Assembly: GCA_026545765.1 (NCBI GenBank)
Contig: JAIFAC010000442.1
Location: forward strand, 37,472-101,471
DNA: 64,000 nt
DNA from: Plantago major
Lineage: Eukaryota > Streptophyta > Magnoliopsida > Lamiales > Plantaginaceae
Direction: 5' to 3'
Shown here: piece after piece, positions 38,422-48,789 of the stretch
Position numbering within the stretch: position 1 is the stretch's first letter
How the letters are laid out: each line of letters starts with the position of its first letter
Position numbers and translations under genes: made by a program
The notes under the pieces: model-generated
Seen by the model: only the letters and a program-made list of their open reading frames with translations
What the model was told of the DNA's origin: nothing
Databases searched by the model: none

Positions 38422-39681
38422 TTTTTCATCACATAGTATAAACCTGTAATTTATCGGAATGGTTTCTGTGTTGTTTCTTCAAAGAACCATCTTATGCTTG
38501 TTATACATCAAAACTCGGTTTACCCAGATGTATCAAATAATCACTTGAGGCTATATAAGCTAGGATTTGTTCTAGAACCAATTCCATGTATCTTTGCTTT
38601 CGGTCCTAACTACTGCTATGGAACAGAACTTAAGTTATACGAATAACTAATTGGGACACAATTCTCCGTCCTACGCAAGTTGTCCGTCAGACTAATTGCT
38701 TAACAAAATTCAACTTCGACGAATAAATCTCAAACGAATAAGAAATTCTTCAATCGAATTATATAATGAAAATTTAGCAAAAAGCTCAATTTGTTGACCA
38801 CTTAATTAAGTAAATCGCATAACCCATACGGAGACAAAGGGAGTATGCTGTTAATGAAATAGTTCATTTTGTAATATAAAAAAATATCAATCTTAATAAT
38901 ATAGACTTGTATTTAAATTTAAATTTAAATTAATTATCTAGACACCATCACGAGTCTTGATAAAAAAATTAATGGAAAGATAAATTTGTTCAAAAGCAAT
39001 CAACTCTAGTTATTTGGGCTATCTGTAATCTGTGTGCTCAATTAGTGGGGTTGGAACCCTGATGTGATGGACGATAATTGATGCAAAACACTTTTGACAC
39101 CAAATATTACGAACAAATATTAAATATGAGTTAATACAATATTATAATTCATAGACTCCTTTGTTAATATAATATCAGTACAGAACTCAACGAAAGACAT
39201 GTTAATTTGCCGAATACGGCGATCTACATGTTTGAATTAAATGTTTGGGAGACATATCTCGAAAGAACTATGGCGTTTGATCGAAAATACTTTAATGCTT
39301 AACGCTTGGGCTCGCCTAGAATGGTCCAGTTACATGGCCCAAGATAATCTAGTTTCCCATATGAACAAATAAATACTTGGGTACTGCCGTTAAATCGAGT
39401 ATCTCGTTCATCGAGCTCGGTTCGAATTGTTATCAAGTTTAAGTTTGGCTCGACTCATGAACAAAACGAATGAGCTCAACTCCTCATTTGTTTAAAGTTT
39501 TGTATTTGTACCGTTAATAAAAAATATATCAACTAGCCAAACCCAACCCAACTCCATAACAAAACAGCACATGTTACGATCCAGCTTGGGTAGAGTGGAA
39601 AAACTATAAAAACCTTTTCTATAGCAACCATTCAATTCACTCACTTTACTTTCCGCACTCTGTTCAGCTCAAGCTCCAACA
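38422..39681. other. Intergenic; probable MITE and promoter of the fasciclin-like gene
   Basis: 38,660-38,855 has ends of the CTCCGTCCTACGCAAGTTG and AGACAAAGGGAGTAT kind, suggesting another decayed Stowaway-type MITE. The rest is AT-rich, with the promoter of the gene at 39,682 on the right. Confidence 0.5.
39602..39612 (+). promoter_or_regulatory. TATA box of the fasciclin-like gene
   Basis: AACTATAAAAA lies about 75 bp before the start codon, a suitable distance for a TATA box with a short 5' UTR. Confidence 0.6.
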
Positions 39682-40662
39682 ATGGCGGATTCATCATCAT
39701 CACTATCATCTTGTTTTCAAGAATGCAAAGCTCCCTGCTACATAATTCTCTCTCTCATCCTCGCCTTCATCTCCTTCACCACAATCCACCACAACCCATC
39801 TCCTCCACTTCTCCAATCCCGCAACTTATCCCTCACTCTCCGATCCCACAAGAACTTTACAATCCTCGAAACCCTGATCCACATTTCGCCTGAAATCTTC
39901 TTCACCACTCCCCAATCGACCATTTTCGCAATCCAAGATTCTTCAATTTCAAATCTCTCCTTCCCGCCATCTCACCTCCGGAACCTTTTCCAGCACCACA
40001 ATTCGCCTGTCTTCCTTCCGAAAGCCGAAATGTTGAAGAAACTTCCACCCTTCTGCTTTAACACTCAGTTTCACGACAAGGAGTTGGTTATCACGCGATC
40101 GGACGCGAAAACGGGGAGAATTGAGATCAATAATGTGTTAATTACTCACCCGGATTTGTTTCTTGAAGGACCGGTCGTTGTGCACGGTGTTTCCGGTCCT
40201 TTCGAGTCTCTGTCTTGTGATTTTATGAACCGGACTAGTTTGAGTGTACTTGAATGGGGGAGAATTGTGCAGTTTCTGAGCAGGAATGGGTACGTGTCAT
40301 TTGCGATTGGATTGAATGCGGTTGTTGATGGGATTGTGAGGGATTATGCGGATTTGGGGGGTGTTACGGTGTTTGTGCCTCAGAATTCGGGGTTCAGTTC
40401 GCCTTCTTCACCGTTTTTGGAGAGGATTGTGAGAATTCATGTTGTGAAGAAGAGGTTTGGTTACAGTGAGTTGGCTGATGCAGGGCAGTTGTCTCTGAGG
40501 ACACTTGTGAAGGGTTATGATGTCAAAGTTGCAGTTTATTCGGGGAAAGTATCCGTAAATGGAGTGGAGATTGTAAGACGGGATGTTTTTTCGTCTGAGA
40601 AGTTTGTGATTCATGGAATTTCCAGGGCTTTTGATGCTGCTGATGAGTTGAGTCCATCTTGA
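39682..40662 (+). CDS. Fasciclin-like protein (FLA19/20/21 type), single exon
   Basis: 326 residues, intronless. The N-terminus has a hydrophobic signal or anchor segment (CYIILSLILAFISFTTI, about 19-35). Two regions resemble fasciclin domains: one before residue 110 (ISPEIFFTTPQSTIFAIQDS) and a second around 185-315 with GYVSFAIGLNAVVDGIV, GVTVFVPQNSGF, and a VHGISRAFD ending. Matching fasciclin H2-like pieces (VVVHGVSGPF) sit between. The codons for TVFVPQ resemble the TIFAP/TVFAP motif of the family. There is no clear C-terminal GPI signal and few Pro-Ala/Ser glycomotifs, as in the outlying FLA group. Likely a cell-surface or wall glycoprotein; no precise role can be given. Confidence 0.87.
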   Translation: MADSSSSLSSCFQECKAPCYIILSLILAFISFTTIHHNPSPPLLQSRNLSLTLRSHKNFTILETLIHISPEIFFTTPQSTIFAIQDSSISNLSFPPSHLRNLFQHHNSPVFLPKAEMLKKLPPFCFNTQFHDKELVITRSDAKTGRIEINNVLITHPDLFLEGPVVVHGVSGPFESLSCDFMNRTSLSVLEWGRIVQFLSRNGYVSFAIGLNAVVDGIVRDYADLGGVTVFVPQNSGFSSPSSPFLERIVRIHVVKKRFGYSELADAGQLSLRTLVKGYDVKVAVYSGKVSVNGVEIVRRDVFSSEKFVIHGISRAFDAADELSPS

Positions 40663-41761
40663 TAGATGTTAGTTTCTTTTGTCTGTTAATTGTGAGGCTC
40701 CTGGTTTGATTAGTTTACTCTTGTTAGCTAACATTGTGGTACATAATTCAGAATTTGCAAATATACTGCTTCAGTTTTCGATCTAATTCATCTTATGATT
40801 CTTGCTTTCTGGTGAAGTCTTTGTTATCGATAATTTGGAACTGCTTAGAATCGACAAGTCTACTAAAGATATCCGGAGAGATGTTGAATTGAGATTGTGT
40901 GCAATGACAGGTTCTGAATCAAAGGATAGCTAAAAAATGACCTATTAGGCTGCTGTACACACTCAAGAACTAATATTTGGTACTGACATTGTTCTGATGA
41001 CTCGATTTACAATAGGGCAGGTGACATTGTGCATACAGCAGGCCTGGCTAGATGACATCTAAAATCTGATCAAGTCGAACCATAAATACTTACGCCAAAT
41101 ATGATGCAAAACAGTACTTATCACAGTGATAATTTTGTCGTCAAGTATCTTGTAAAGCGAAACCATAAACCTGCCATGAGTCGATCTCCGCATTTTCTAA
41201 TGGTTGACAACTTGACATATAAGAATAAATAAATAAAAATTACTACATTCGGAATGTTCTGGTTGGTTTACTTTGCAGGGATGATGATGGAATTTGATGC
41301 AAAATCACTACAGACAACATCTCCTACTTCCTGGATTGAAACATCAACTTGATAAATATTGCAGTAGAATAAGCACAACCCAAAATCAGTATTTGTTCTG
41401 TAGCATGAGAGAGCATGCTTGGCACGACGGTAAGTTCCTCAACCGTTGACAGGTATTCTACAACATTATGATCACAGACCGTGAGAATGAAATGGATTAT
41501 TTGCTCACATTATTTTCACAGACAGATTGCACCAGAAAGAACAATCTGCATAACATTCTCAAATAAATCGATACATAGTAGTATTGCCGAACAGAAAGTG
41601 AGGGCAAATCACAACGAAGAACTCACAGTGTACTGATCGATGTAGGGGAAAGAGCAACCAAGGACAGACCATTAACAATCAACCAATGTAGCTTGTTAAT
41701 CCATTCAAATAAATAAGAAACTAAACTTTAAAATTACAGTCATACAATGAAAATTTAAATA
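40663..41761. other. Intergenic between fasciclin-like gene and block B
   Basis: No gene recognised. 41,640-41,760 belongs to the A/B duplication (matches 10,080-10,200 inverted). Confidence 0.5.
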
Positions 41762-42795
41762 TCAAGCTGCGGCATTAAGCAGAACTAAGCTTTGGATGTA
41801 AACAAAGGTTTCTATAAAGTGGTGACAAGAAGAGTTGGTCTCAACAGAATCTATAACAGAATTGGTTTTGGGATCATAAACCACGAAAGTTGAGGTTGGC
41901 ATCGATTCTGAGAGCATCAGAATCTCACCCTTGGGAGTTATGGACACGAACCAAGGATGTACCAAGGGACGGGGCAAAGTATCATAAGGAACAGTAGCCA
42001 GTTCTTCCCAACACATTTCGGACTTCAAAATCCAGATATCCATGTAAGTCAGGTGATCCCAAGTCAGAAAAAGGTGCTCTTGATCTCCAAATATTTTTGT
42101 ACAATGAGACGCACAACCACCGTTTGGCAGCTCAAGCATCCCAGGAACTTGGTTATTAAGATCAAAATAAAGGAGGCGTCTGCGTCCCTCTGCTGGTTTA
42201 TCATTCAACCAGTGAAGAACCCCCTTCACCAATTCTCCTGCCCTGCGGTAGCACCAACCTTCGCCTGTAAAATCGTTGCCTACAACTATTTTCCACGAAT
42301 TAGTTCTTGAACTATATAATTTTTGTTTTCGTACAGTATCAGCTGGATCAATGCAGGACACAAGAAGCTTATAAGCGTTGTCAGCAAAACCAAACCCAAT
42401 TTTACTAAACGAATGATAGAACGACGATTTTACACCATCACCATCACTGGGAGGCAGAATGTTGCTCTTTCGGGTAGCCGGGTTCCACAGGAGAACATCT
42501 CTTCAGGACGCGGTTGTTATGCAACAGAGTCCATTACAGTAACCAACAACATGATTTATTTTGTTTGCATTCACCATCGGAAACTCAAACTCAATTACAG
42601 ATTTTTTGTCATACAATACTGAGTTCAATGAATACTGCTTGCCGTTAATTATACCCACTTTATAAACGTATAAAACAACATTGTGGTTGACGAAGTTTGG
42701 GTTTTTTCTTGAAAAATAGAGCTGGGAATCAATGAATTCTTTGCTTGATATTGTACGACACCACCTGAGCGAAATAACGAATGAATGCTAGTGGT
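41762..42795 (-). pseudogene. F-box-associated gene, 5'-truncated with premature stop (block B)
   Basis: On the minus strand the F-box-associated part can be read from about 42,760 (FIDSQLYFSRKNPNFVNH, LNSVLYDKKSVIEFEFPM, GLCCITTAS). It then meets an in-frame TGA at 42,503-42,505 and goes on open to 41,762 (DVLLWNPATRK, YSSRTNSWKIVVGNDF, ELATVPYDTLPRPLV, YIQSLVLLNAAA). The F-box itself is missing: similarity to the block A copy ends near 42,790, inside the CVSKSW region. The downstream Met at 42,361 would give a 199-residue protein without F-box. It is the inverted relative of 8,832-10,077, damaged in different places. Confidence 0.85.
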
Positions 42796-43170
42796 AATAC
42801 AGTATCAATATTCAATAAGATGGTCCAGTACTAAAGGCCCAAATAAGCCCATGCGATGAGAAGAGAAAAACAGAAGTATCCCACATCAATAGATAGCACA
42901 AAACAGAAGCAATATATCAAGAGTTGAGCAAGGGTACATGTCACGACCTTACTTGAACAGGATCTGTTCTATAGGATCGTACCTCTGCATCCTTGATTTC
43001 TAAGGAGACAGAAAATCAAGCCTAGTGGATGAACTATGGCTGCTCGATCAGAGCGTGATTAACAGCCCCGTTTGGTTTGATATGAGCCACTCGGTGTAGT
43101 AGAGGATCGTTTTCGGTTCAGCCACGGCTGGCCGGGATGGTCTTGCAGCTGTCTGATAGGCTATCTTTCT

Positions 43171-43310
43171 TTTTTTGCTTCTTTTACCATCATTTCCATG
43201 AAAGTTCATTCTCTTGAATTGAATCAGTAATGAGCTCCCCTTTTTTGCTTCTTTTACCATCAGTTCCATGAAAGTTCATTCTCTTGAATTGAATCAGTAA
43301 TGAGCTCTTT
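43171..43310. repeat. 70-bp tandem duplication
   Basis: Units 43171-43240 and 43241-43310 share TTTTTTGCTTCTTTTACCAT and GTTCATTCTCTTGAATTGAA, with one clear base difference (CATTTCC versus CAGTTCC). The duplication is not present in block A. Confidence 0.9.
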
Positions 43311-44395
43311 TGGGGCTTTACGAGTCGCATTGAATCATCGAACTGGTGGCTATGTCCTTTTAGCTCACATGATTGACCTTCGTATTCAAGGGCATAATAT
43401 TATCATAAGCACATAAAAGGAGGGGAAGAAGAAGAATAGAAAGGAAAAATATAGCTATGTCCGTCCTTGTACAGTCATACTACAGTTTATGAGTACTTCA
43501 AGGGCATAATATTAGTACACATGACTTGAGCTTAACATTGTTCCTGGACTGCAGTCACAGTTTATGAGTACTTCTGCAATATGAGGGAAGATTGCTGAAA
43601 TATGTTATGGAAAGAAGAAGCTTAAGTGAAGCCTAAAAGTACGCGTTTTAGCAGAAGAACCAACTTTATATAAATCTTATGGATAAGTTAGTTTTACCTT
43701 TCTGATCTAGTCCTACTTGATTTACATTTTAAGAAGGATTACTCCTGATTCTCTGATGGATGTATCATATGTGTAAGGCCAGATGACATTTCTGTTATTC
43801 CGTATGACATCAGAAATCTGATCAAGTCAAACTATACACACGCATGACAAACTTAAAACAGAAGCCGGCACCATGCCATGTCTGTCTCCAGCATTTCCTA
43901 AGCGTTGACAAATAAGAACAAAATAAAATTATATTCGAATGCTTGAACTGGTTTATATATTTTTCTGGGATGACGATAGCACCACGATCTGTGAAACCTC
44001 CATGAAACAAATTAAGCCTCTGATTCTTTTAGCATTTTTTTGACAGCTGAACCTATAAAAAATTCTTGTTAATCCGGCTTAGTATTGTACAGTGCTGCCG
44101 AAAATGACAGCCCCATTAGTCCTGTGCATAAACAGAACTTTTAGTTTCAGATTTAAGTACTTTAAAGTTCAAGAACAATATACTACTCCATTTGAATGAG
44201 CAATAAGATCTTCATACTTGATACAGTGTTCATAGCTTATTAGAACCAAAATGTCAACTACTTGTTAATACAGCTAGCAGATTTCTTCATGACTTTTGTT
44301 TCTTTTTCAATGCTAAATATGTCAGCTCCAATCAGATAAGTGTCTTGTATACTTGTATCTGACTTTTGCTCATAGCTCATCTCGATCTAGATTAG

Positions 44396-44405
44396 ACTAT
44401 AAATT
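44396..44405 (+). promoter_or_regulatory. TATA box of the first CLE gene
   Basis: CTATAAATTC about 100 bp before the start codon. The same motif is kept in the upstream regions of both CLE pseudogenes in block A (near 11,900 and 13,150, minus strand). Confidence 0.6.
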
Positions 44406-44503
44406 CACCGTCAGCCTAGTTACACTTACACCTACCATATCTAAAAGAATTTAGCTCTCAATCAAAATTTTGATTACTTCCTTTGTTTTCAGCTGATTTA
44501 GAT

Positions 44504-44779
44504 ATGACTATGAGACCATTGGTAGCTTCCCAGTTTTTTATCCTTCTTATCATTCTACTCGGATCTGTTCGGATATCAAGTTGCAGGCAGATCATGAATA
44601 AAAGTGCTGCAGAAAATGTAGATTCTGAACAAAGAATCAGATCCAACTTCAACTCCTTTTTCTTGAAGCACTTCTTTGCTGTTCCCCATTATGCAGGATG
44701 GAACGAGCACGAACAAAAGGAATTGCACACTGTTTCACGACGGCGTGTGCCATCAGGGCCCAATCATTTGCACAACTGA
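44504..44779 (+). CDS. CLE peptide precursor, P9H variant (91 aa)
   Basis: Single exon. Signal sequence (PLVASQFFILLIILLGSV) ending near ISSCR, a variable middle with FNSFFLKHFFAVPHYAGW, and a C-terminal CLE motif: LHTVSRRRVPSGPNHLHN then stop. Against the consensus R-x-V-P-S/T-G-P-N-P-L-H-N it has His in place of Pro at position 9. CLE precursors are secreted and cut to 12-13 residue peptides whose Pro7 is usually hydroxylated and arabinosylated; they bind CLV1/BAM-type LRR receptor kinases. I chose the first ATG at 44,504; the Met at 44,510 is also possible. It is followed in the same direction by two more CLE genes. A decayed relative is at 11,542-11,810. Confidence 0.88.
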   Translation: MTMRPLVASQFFILLIILLGSVRISSCRQIMNKSAAENVDSEQRIRSNFNSFFLKHFFAVPHYAGWNEHEQKELHTVSRRRVPSGPNHLHN

Positions 44780-45446
44780 TTCATAAACCGAACATTCAAG
44801 CAACCCCTCAGTGTTTTTGGTGGACTAGATATTCTCAGTATCATTTTTTTTATGTAAACATAGGGGATATTTTAATCTTTTGTATGTTTTATTAAATCAC
44901 CACGATTGTTATTAATACATCAATTGATTTTTCTACGCGTTCTGTTTCAGGAGATTCTACACAAACTTAATGTATGCATTAGACACAAGAACAGTACCCT
45001 CTATTTTCGAAGCCTGTGCTACACAGGAACCATCTAGCATAAGCAGATCATATTTATCCGTCTCATTTCATTGTTAAACAGGCAAACGAAACCTGTTCTT
45101 CACACAGAAAGATACAGTGGAATACAAATATTAGCACATGGGATTCATCAATGGATCGTAAAACTAGCTATCAATGGCATAGATAGATCTGTATGTTCTT
45201 TTAGTTGTTTATGGTTTGACAAAACACAATAATTGGAATCTGAGTCACATGGAATTATTGGCCCTGAATGTTCTTTATACTTTGTTTTCCGGTTTCTTAA
45301 ATAAAATCTACCTGTTTTTATTCCCAACACCGCTAATCCATGTTGTATATAACTACCATTTTGATCATAGCTGATATCTACAAGCTATTTTCTCCTGTTC
45401 TTCCAAACTTGATTCAAGTTATTCCTAATTTTCACATTCATTCAGA
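44780..45446. other. Spacer between first and second CLE genes
   Basis: Includes 3' sequence of the first gene and, from about 45,130, the upstream region of the second. It is mirrored in block A at 10,980-11,541. No other gene seen. Confidence 0.55.
45344..45353 (+). promoter_or_regulatory. TATA box of the second CLE gene
   Basis: TGTATATAAC, about 95 bp before the start codon. The block A copy has GTATCTTC at this place. Confidence 0.55.
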
Positions 45447-45653
45447 ATGAAAATTCGAGCTTTCTTGTTCCTGTTTCTAGCTTTGATGCTCATTTTAGCT
45501 CAGGTTCATACTACCAGTTGCAGGCCTGTTTACCGTGCTAAACCAAAAGCACCAAAAGCAGCGAGTAAAAATATCCACCCGAAGGCCAAGATATTGCACA
45601 CCCTATCAAGAAGGAGAGTTCCTAGTGGCCGCAGGAATCCAATCAACAACTGA
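45447..45653 (+). CDS. CLE-like precursor with RR replacing Pro7 (68 aa)
   Basis: Single exon. Signal sequence MKIRAFLFLFLALMLILAQV ending near TTSCRP, a Lys/Ala/Pro-rich middle (AKPKAPKAASKNIHPKAK) and the C-terminus LHTLSRRRVPSGRRNPINN. Aligned with R-R-V-P-S-G-P-N-P-L-H-N, the Pro at position 7 is replaced by two Arg, so the motif is one residue longer and lacks the hydroxylated Pro; the end is NPINN. The block A relative also has two residues here (Arg-Ile), so the extension is inherited and not a sequencing error. The shared LHT-S-RRRVP lead and the position between two CLE genes make it a CLE paralogue; whether the peptide is active is unknown. Confidence 0.82.
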   Translation: MKIRAFLFLFLALMLILAQVHTTSCRPVYRAKPKAPKAASKNIHPKAKILHTLSRRRVPSGRRNPINN

Positions 45654-47200
45654 TGCACAAGATTCAAGTGATTTCTTTAAATTATAAGTCATGGTGTGTC
45701 TATGTACGTACAAAGCATACATGTATTCAACATTTCGGAAATTGTTTTACTTGAACATTGTTTATAAATTTATGCTTGTTTGTTGTTTGTTTCGTTTTAT
45801 CTTTCTGGATAACATATTTGAACTCAGATATGTACAACTCTACATCTTTTCATAATGATATTTACACTTCTTCAACTTCAAAATATCACATATGTATGCT
45901 GTTCCAAAATCTTCAGTAAAATACTGCTAGCTTAAACAGCTTACGACAAAGATGAAGTTTGTGGGAAATCACCCAAGTTTGCTACAGAAAGGATGCTGGA
46001 AGAAGGGCACAAATGATGTTCCTGCAAACCTATATTGATCAATCCGAAGTTTCTTGTAATCATCGATGGACAAAGCAGCGAAAATGCATTAAATAATAGT
46101 ATTGAAAGGGGATCCAAAAGTCAGAACAAAATACAATAAACCTCTTGTAGCTTAGAATACAAGTAACCATATCAACAAAATAATACAATCACTCAAGACA
46201 GAGGTTTCTGGTAGCAGAAGTCATAAGGCAATCCGAAATAATAAATAGTTGACCTTTTGGTTCTTTTAACAAAACAGAACGCAAAACCTCGTCTCTGAGA
46301 TCTGTTGACAATGCATCAAATATTGAAACATTTCTAAGTCAGAAATTGAAATATATACTAGGTTCTGTTCATGCATTTCAAATTTTCAATCATTGCATAG
46401 TTTAAGCCTTTTTTTTTCATTTTGTCAACTCCAAAGTACTCTGCAGGCCAACCAGATGGCATCTTGCAGACATCTCCGTGTTATTGTTCATTCGTACAAC
46501 AGTACAACGTTTCAGTGACTAAGATGCGTGGAATATATTATAGTATGTCTGTGTTCATATTTGAATAGGAATGATTCATTATATCATACACCTTACTTCA
46601 TAGAATGAGTCTACGCGAAACCAGATAATTCCGTCTTTTTTTAAGGACAGCAATGTAGTTATACATTTGTTGTTAATATCCTGGAGTTCAGGTGTAGCTA
46701 TAGTAAACACACAGAGAACAGCCACAAAAGTTGCAGTTGAGCGTAAAGGATCAAAGTTGGATGACAGGAAACAGATCGAAGCCACTTATAACTTTAAATT
46801 GATCTTAGACGAAAACAACTTAATATAGTTATGTTGCACTCATCTAAGATCCTGTGAGGACTTGGCTTTCTTGAACTGTTACAGGACAAAACTTGCATTG
46901 CATCAAAATTTCACACCTTTTCTGTCCTTACTTTAAGTTCTGTCTTTTCATTGATAAAACTAAATTATTGCAGGCCTGCAAGATGACATCAAAGTGTCCT
47001 TTCTTTAAGGGTTGACCTTTTAAACAAAGGAATGACTTCACATTTAAATAGTCCTTTCCTTCACCAGTTTCATTCCATAAGATAGTGGCTACCCAACAAT
47101 TCAAATTTGTCAACAAACTATTATATATAAGGTCCATTATTTGTTCCTAATTATCACAACTCACAGTTCAAGATCATATTCTTTCTACATTCATTCAGAC
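45654..47200. other. Spacer between second and third CLE genes
   Basis: About 1.5 kb without a recognised gene. The right end is the promoter of the third CLE gene. Confidence 0.5.
47121..47130 (+). promoter_or_regulatory. TATA box of the third CLE gene
   Basis: TTATATATAA followed by GG, 71-80 bp before the ATG at 47,201. Confidence 0.65.
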
Positions 47201-47452
47201 ATGAGGGTTCATACTACTTCATTCCTGTTCATTGTGCTCGTGATTCTTTCTGCAAAGGTTCTTCCCTCTAGTTGCAGGGATATCAGCCATGCTGCAAAGG
47301 AAGATAGGATAAGAGCCAGTTTCTACTCGGCTTTTATGAGGTACTTTTCGACTACCCCTCACTATCAGGGATGGAATGAAAACAAGGCCAAGAAGTTGCA
47401 TACTGTGTCACGAAGAGTCGTTCCTTGTGGCCCAAATCCACTCCACAACTGA
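47201..47452 (+). CDS. CLE peptide precursor with Cys at position 5 (83 aa)
   Basis: Single exon. Signal sequence MRVHTTSFLFIVLVILSAKV ending near LPSSCR, a middle with FYSAFMRYFSTTPHYQGWNE (the counterpart of the first gene's FFAVPHYAGWNE), and KKLHTVSRRVVPCGPNPLHN then stop. The motif RVVPCGPNPLHN is canonical except for Cys where Ser or Thr is normal. Secreted CLE peptides rarely contain Cys. The start at 47,201 is chosen because the signal sequence begins there, 71-80 bp after a good TATA box; an upstream in-frame Met at 47,141 lies too close to that TATA. No copy of this gene was found in block A. Confidence 0.9.
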   Translation: MRVHTTSFLFIVLVILSAKVLPSSCRDISHAAKEDRIRASFYSAFMRYFSTTPHYQGWNENKAKKLHTVSRRVVPCGPNPLHN

Positions 47453-48365
47453 TGCAGGTCACTATTTTGCGGAGCAAAATAGTGATTGTTCTGTCTACAT
47501 AGTTATTTTTGTGGAAACGTATACGTGGTATACATTAGGAGGATTTTTCCAGCCTTCTTTTAACACACAAACTACATAGCATATAAGATGTAATTACATA
47601 TGAATGCAAGTAGTGAAATACATTGATTTGTTCTTGTATGTTCAGAATCTGAATCTTGTCTGTCGTCTCTAGCAGATGCAAAGGAATGTTTTTATCCCAC
47701 CTTAAATTCTGTCCCATTTGTCTCTCAAAAGTTCGGTTTCATAACTCATGCTTGCTAGAACGGGTTACAGAAGGCGAATCACATCAAATTTGAAATTCCC
47801 ACTTAATAAATCACATTCAAACTTTAGAACTCAATTTGTATATGGCCAAAATTTGGAAAAAGTTAAATATTTGCAGCAAAAGAGATAATATAGTAATATA
47901 CCAAAGAACAAAAAAGTTTTACCCACTGCGGACTTGGATATTAGCTACTTCGAGTCCCATCAATATTTAAAAAAGAACTAATTTTCTCTCACTATCCAAT
48001 GGTTTTTACTCCTCCGTGAAAACTTTTCATTTTGACTTTGACCGATCATTGATTTTGACTGTAGAATAGTTGAAAAGTTTTAAATGAAATGTATGGTAGT
48101 ATTACAGAATAGTCCCCGTTAAGCGTGCTAACTATTTTGGAGTCCCTTTTCTTTTGAGTATCTATCTATCTTCACTCGTTTTCTTCTTTCTTCATCATCG
48201 TGACAATTAAGAACAGGTATAAATTCACAGACTAAATTGGGGTCGAAACAAATTGGATACCCGCAAAGAAAGAATGCTAAAGTATAGCTTGAAATTTCAA
48301 TTATCATTCCCCGTTTGACTCGAGTTCAACTTCTTGATTCGCTTTCAGTTTTTGCATTTTCTGAG
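47453..48365. other. Intergenic between CLE cluster and MBD gene
   Basis: No gene recognised; 3' UTR of the third CLE gene on the left, promoter and 5' UTR of the MBD gene on the right. Confidence 0.5.
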
Positions 48366-48755
48366 ATGGGTGATGTGCAACTTACTCAGCACTCTGAGCT
48401 GAGTGATCAACAACATGTTCAACATCCATACTGGCTGCCAGAGGGTTGGAAAGTTGAAGTAAAATCTACAGATTTTGGGAGGATAAGAAAGGTAAATTAG
48501 CTCCATTTTGGTCTATTTTCTGCTTTGTTAATTGTTTGGCTGTTTAGTTTTTGTTAAGTTTGTATTGAAAAGGATTGATTTTTATGATGATTCATCTGTT
48601 TTAGGTGCAAAGGTTAGGGCTTTTTTTTATTTGGAGTTTCTGGTGTAGCAATTAGTTAGGTCGAGCAAAACCGGTAGCTTCTTAAGAGAAATCCCATTCG
48701 TTTTATGTGTTAATGGGTTAGTCATGACCTCTAGGGACTATTTCATCAATCCTCG

Positions 48756-48789
<34 letters not shown>

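Larger units (their letters stand above)
42796..44503. other. Block B spacer and upstream region of the first CLE gene
   Basis: 42,835-43,180 matches 12,229-12,600 of block A in inverted orientation. A 70-bp tandem pair lies at 43,171-43,310. 44,080-44,235 matches 12,000-12,170 inverted. The promoter of the CLE gene is at the right end. Confidence 0.6.

Noticed and set aside
38049-38432. 127-codon minus-strand open frame
   Set aside because: Antisense of MSBP exon 2.
43048-43269. 73-codon minus-strand open frame
   Set aside because: Its middle is created by the 70-bp tandem duplication, and the block A counterpart differs in frame.
47141-47200. Upstream Met for the third CLE gene
   Set aside because: It lies only about 10-20 bp after the TATA box, probably before transcription starts, and would put hydrophilic residues before the signal sequence.
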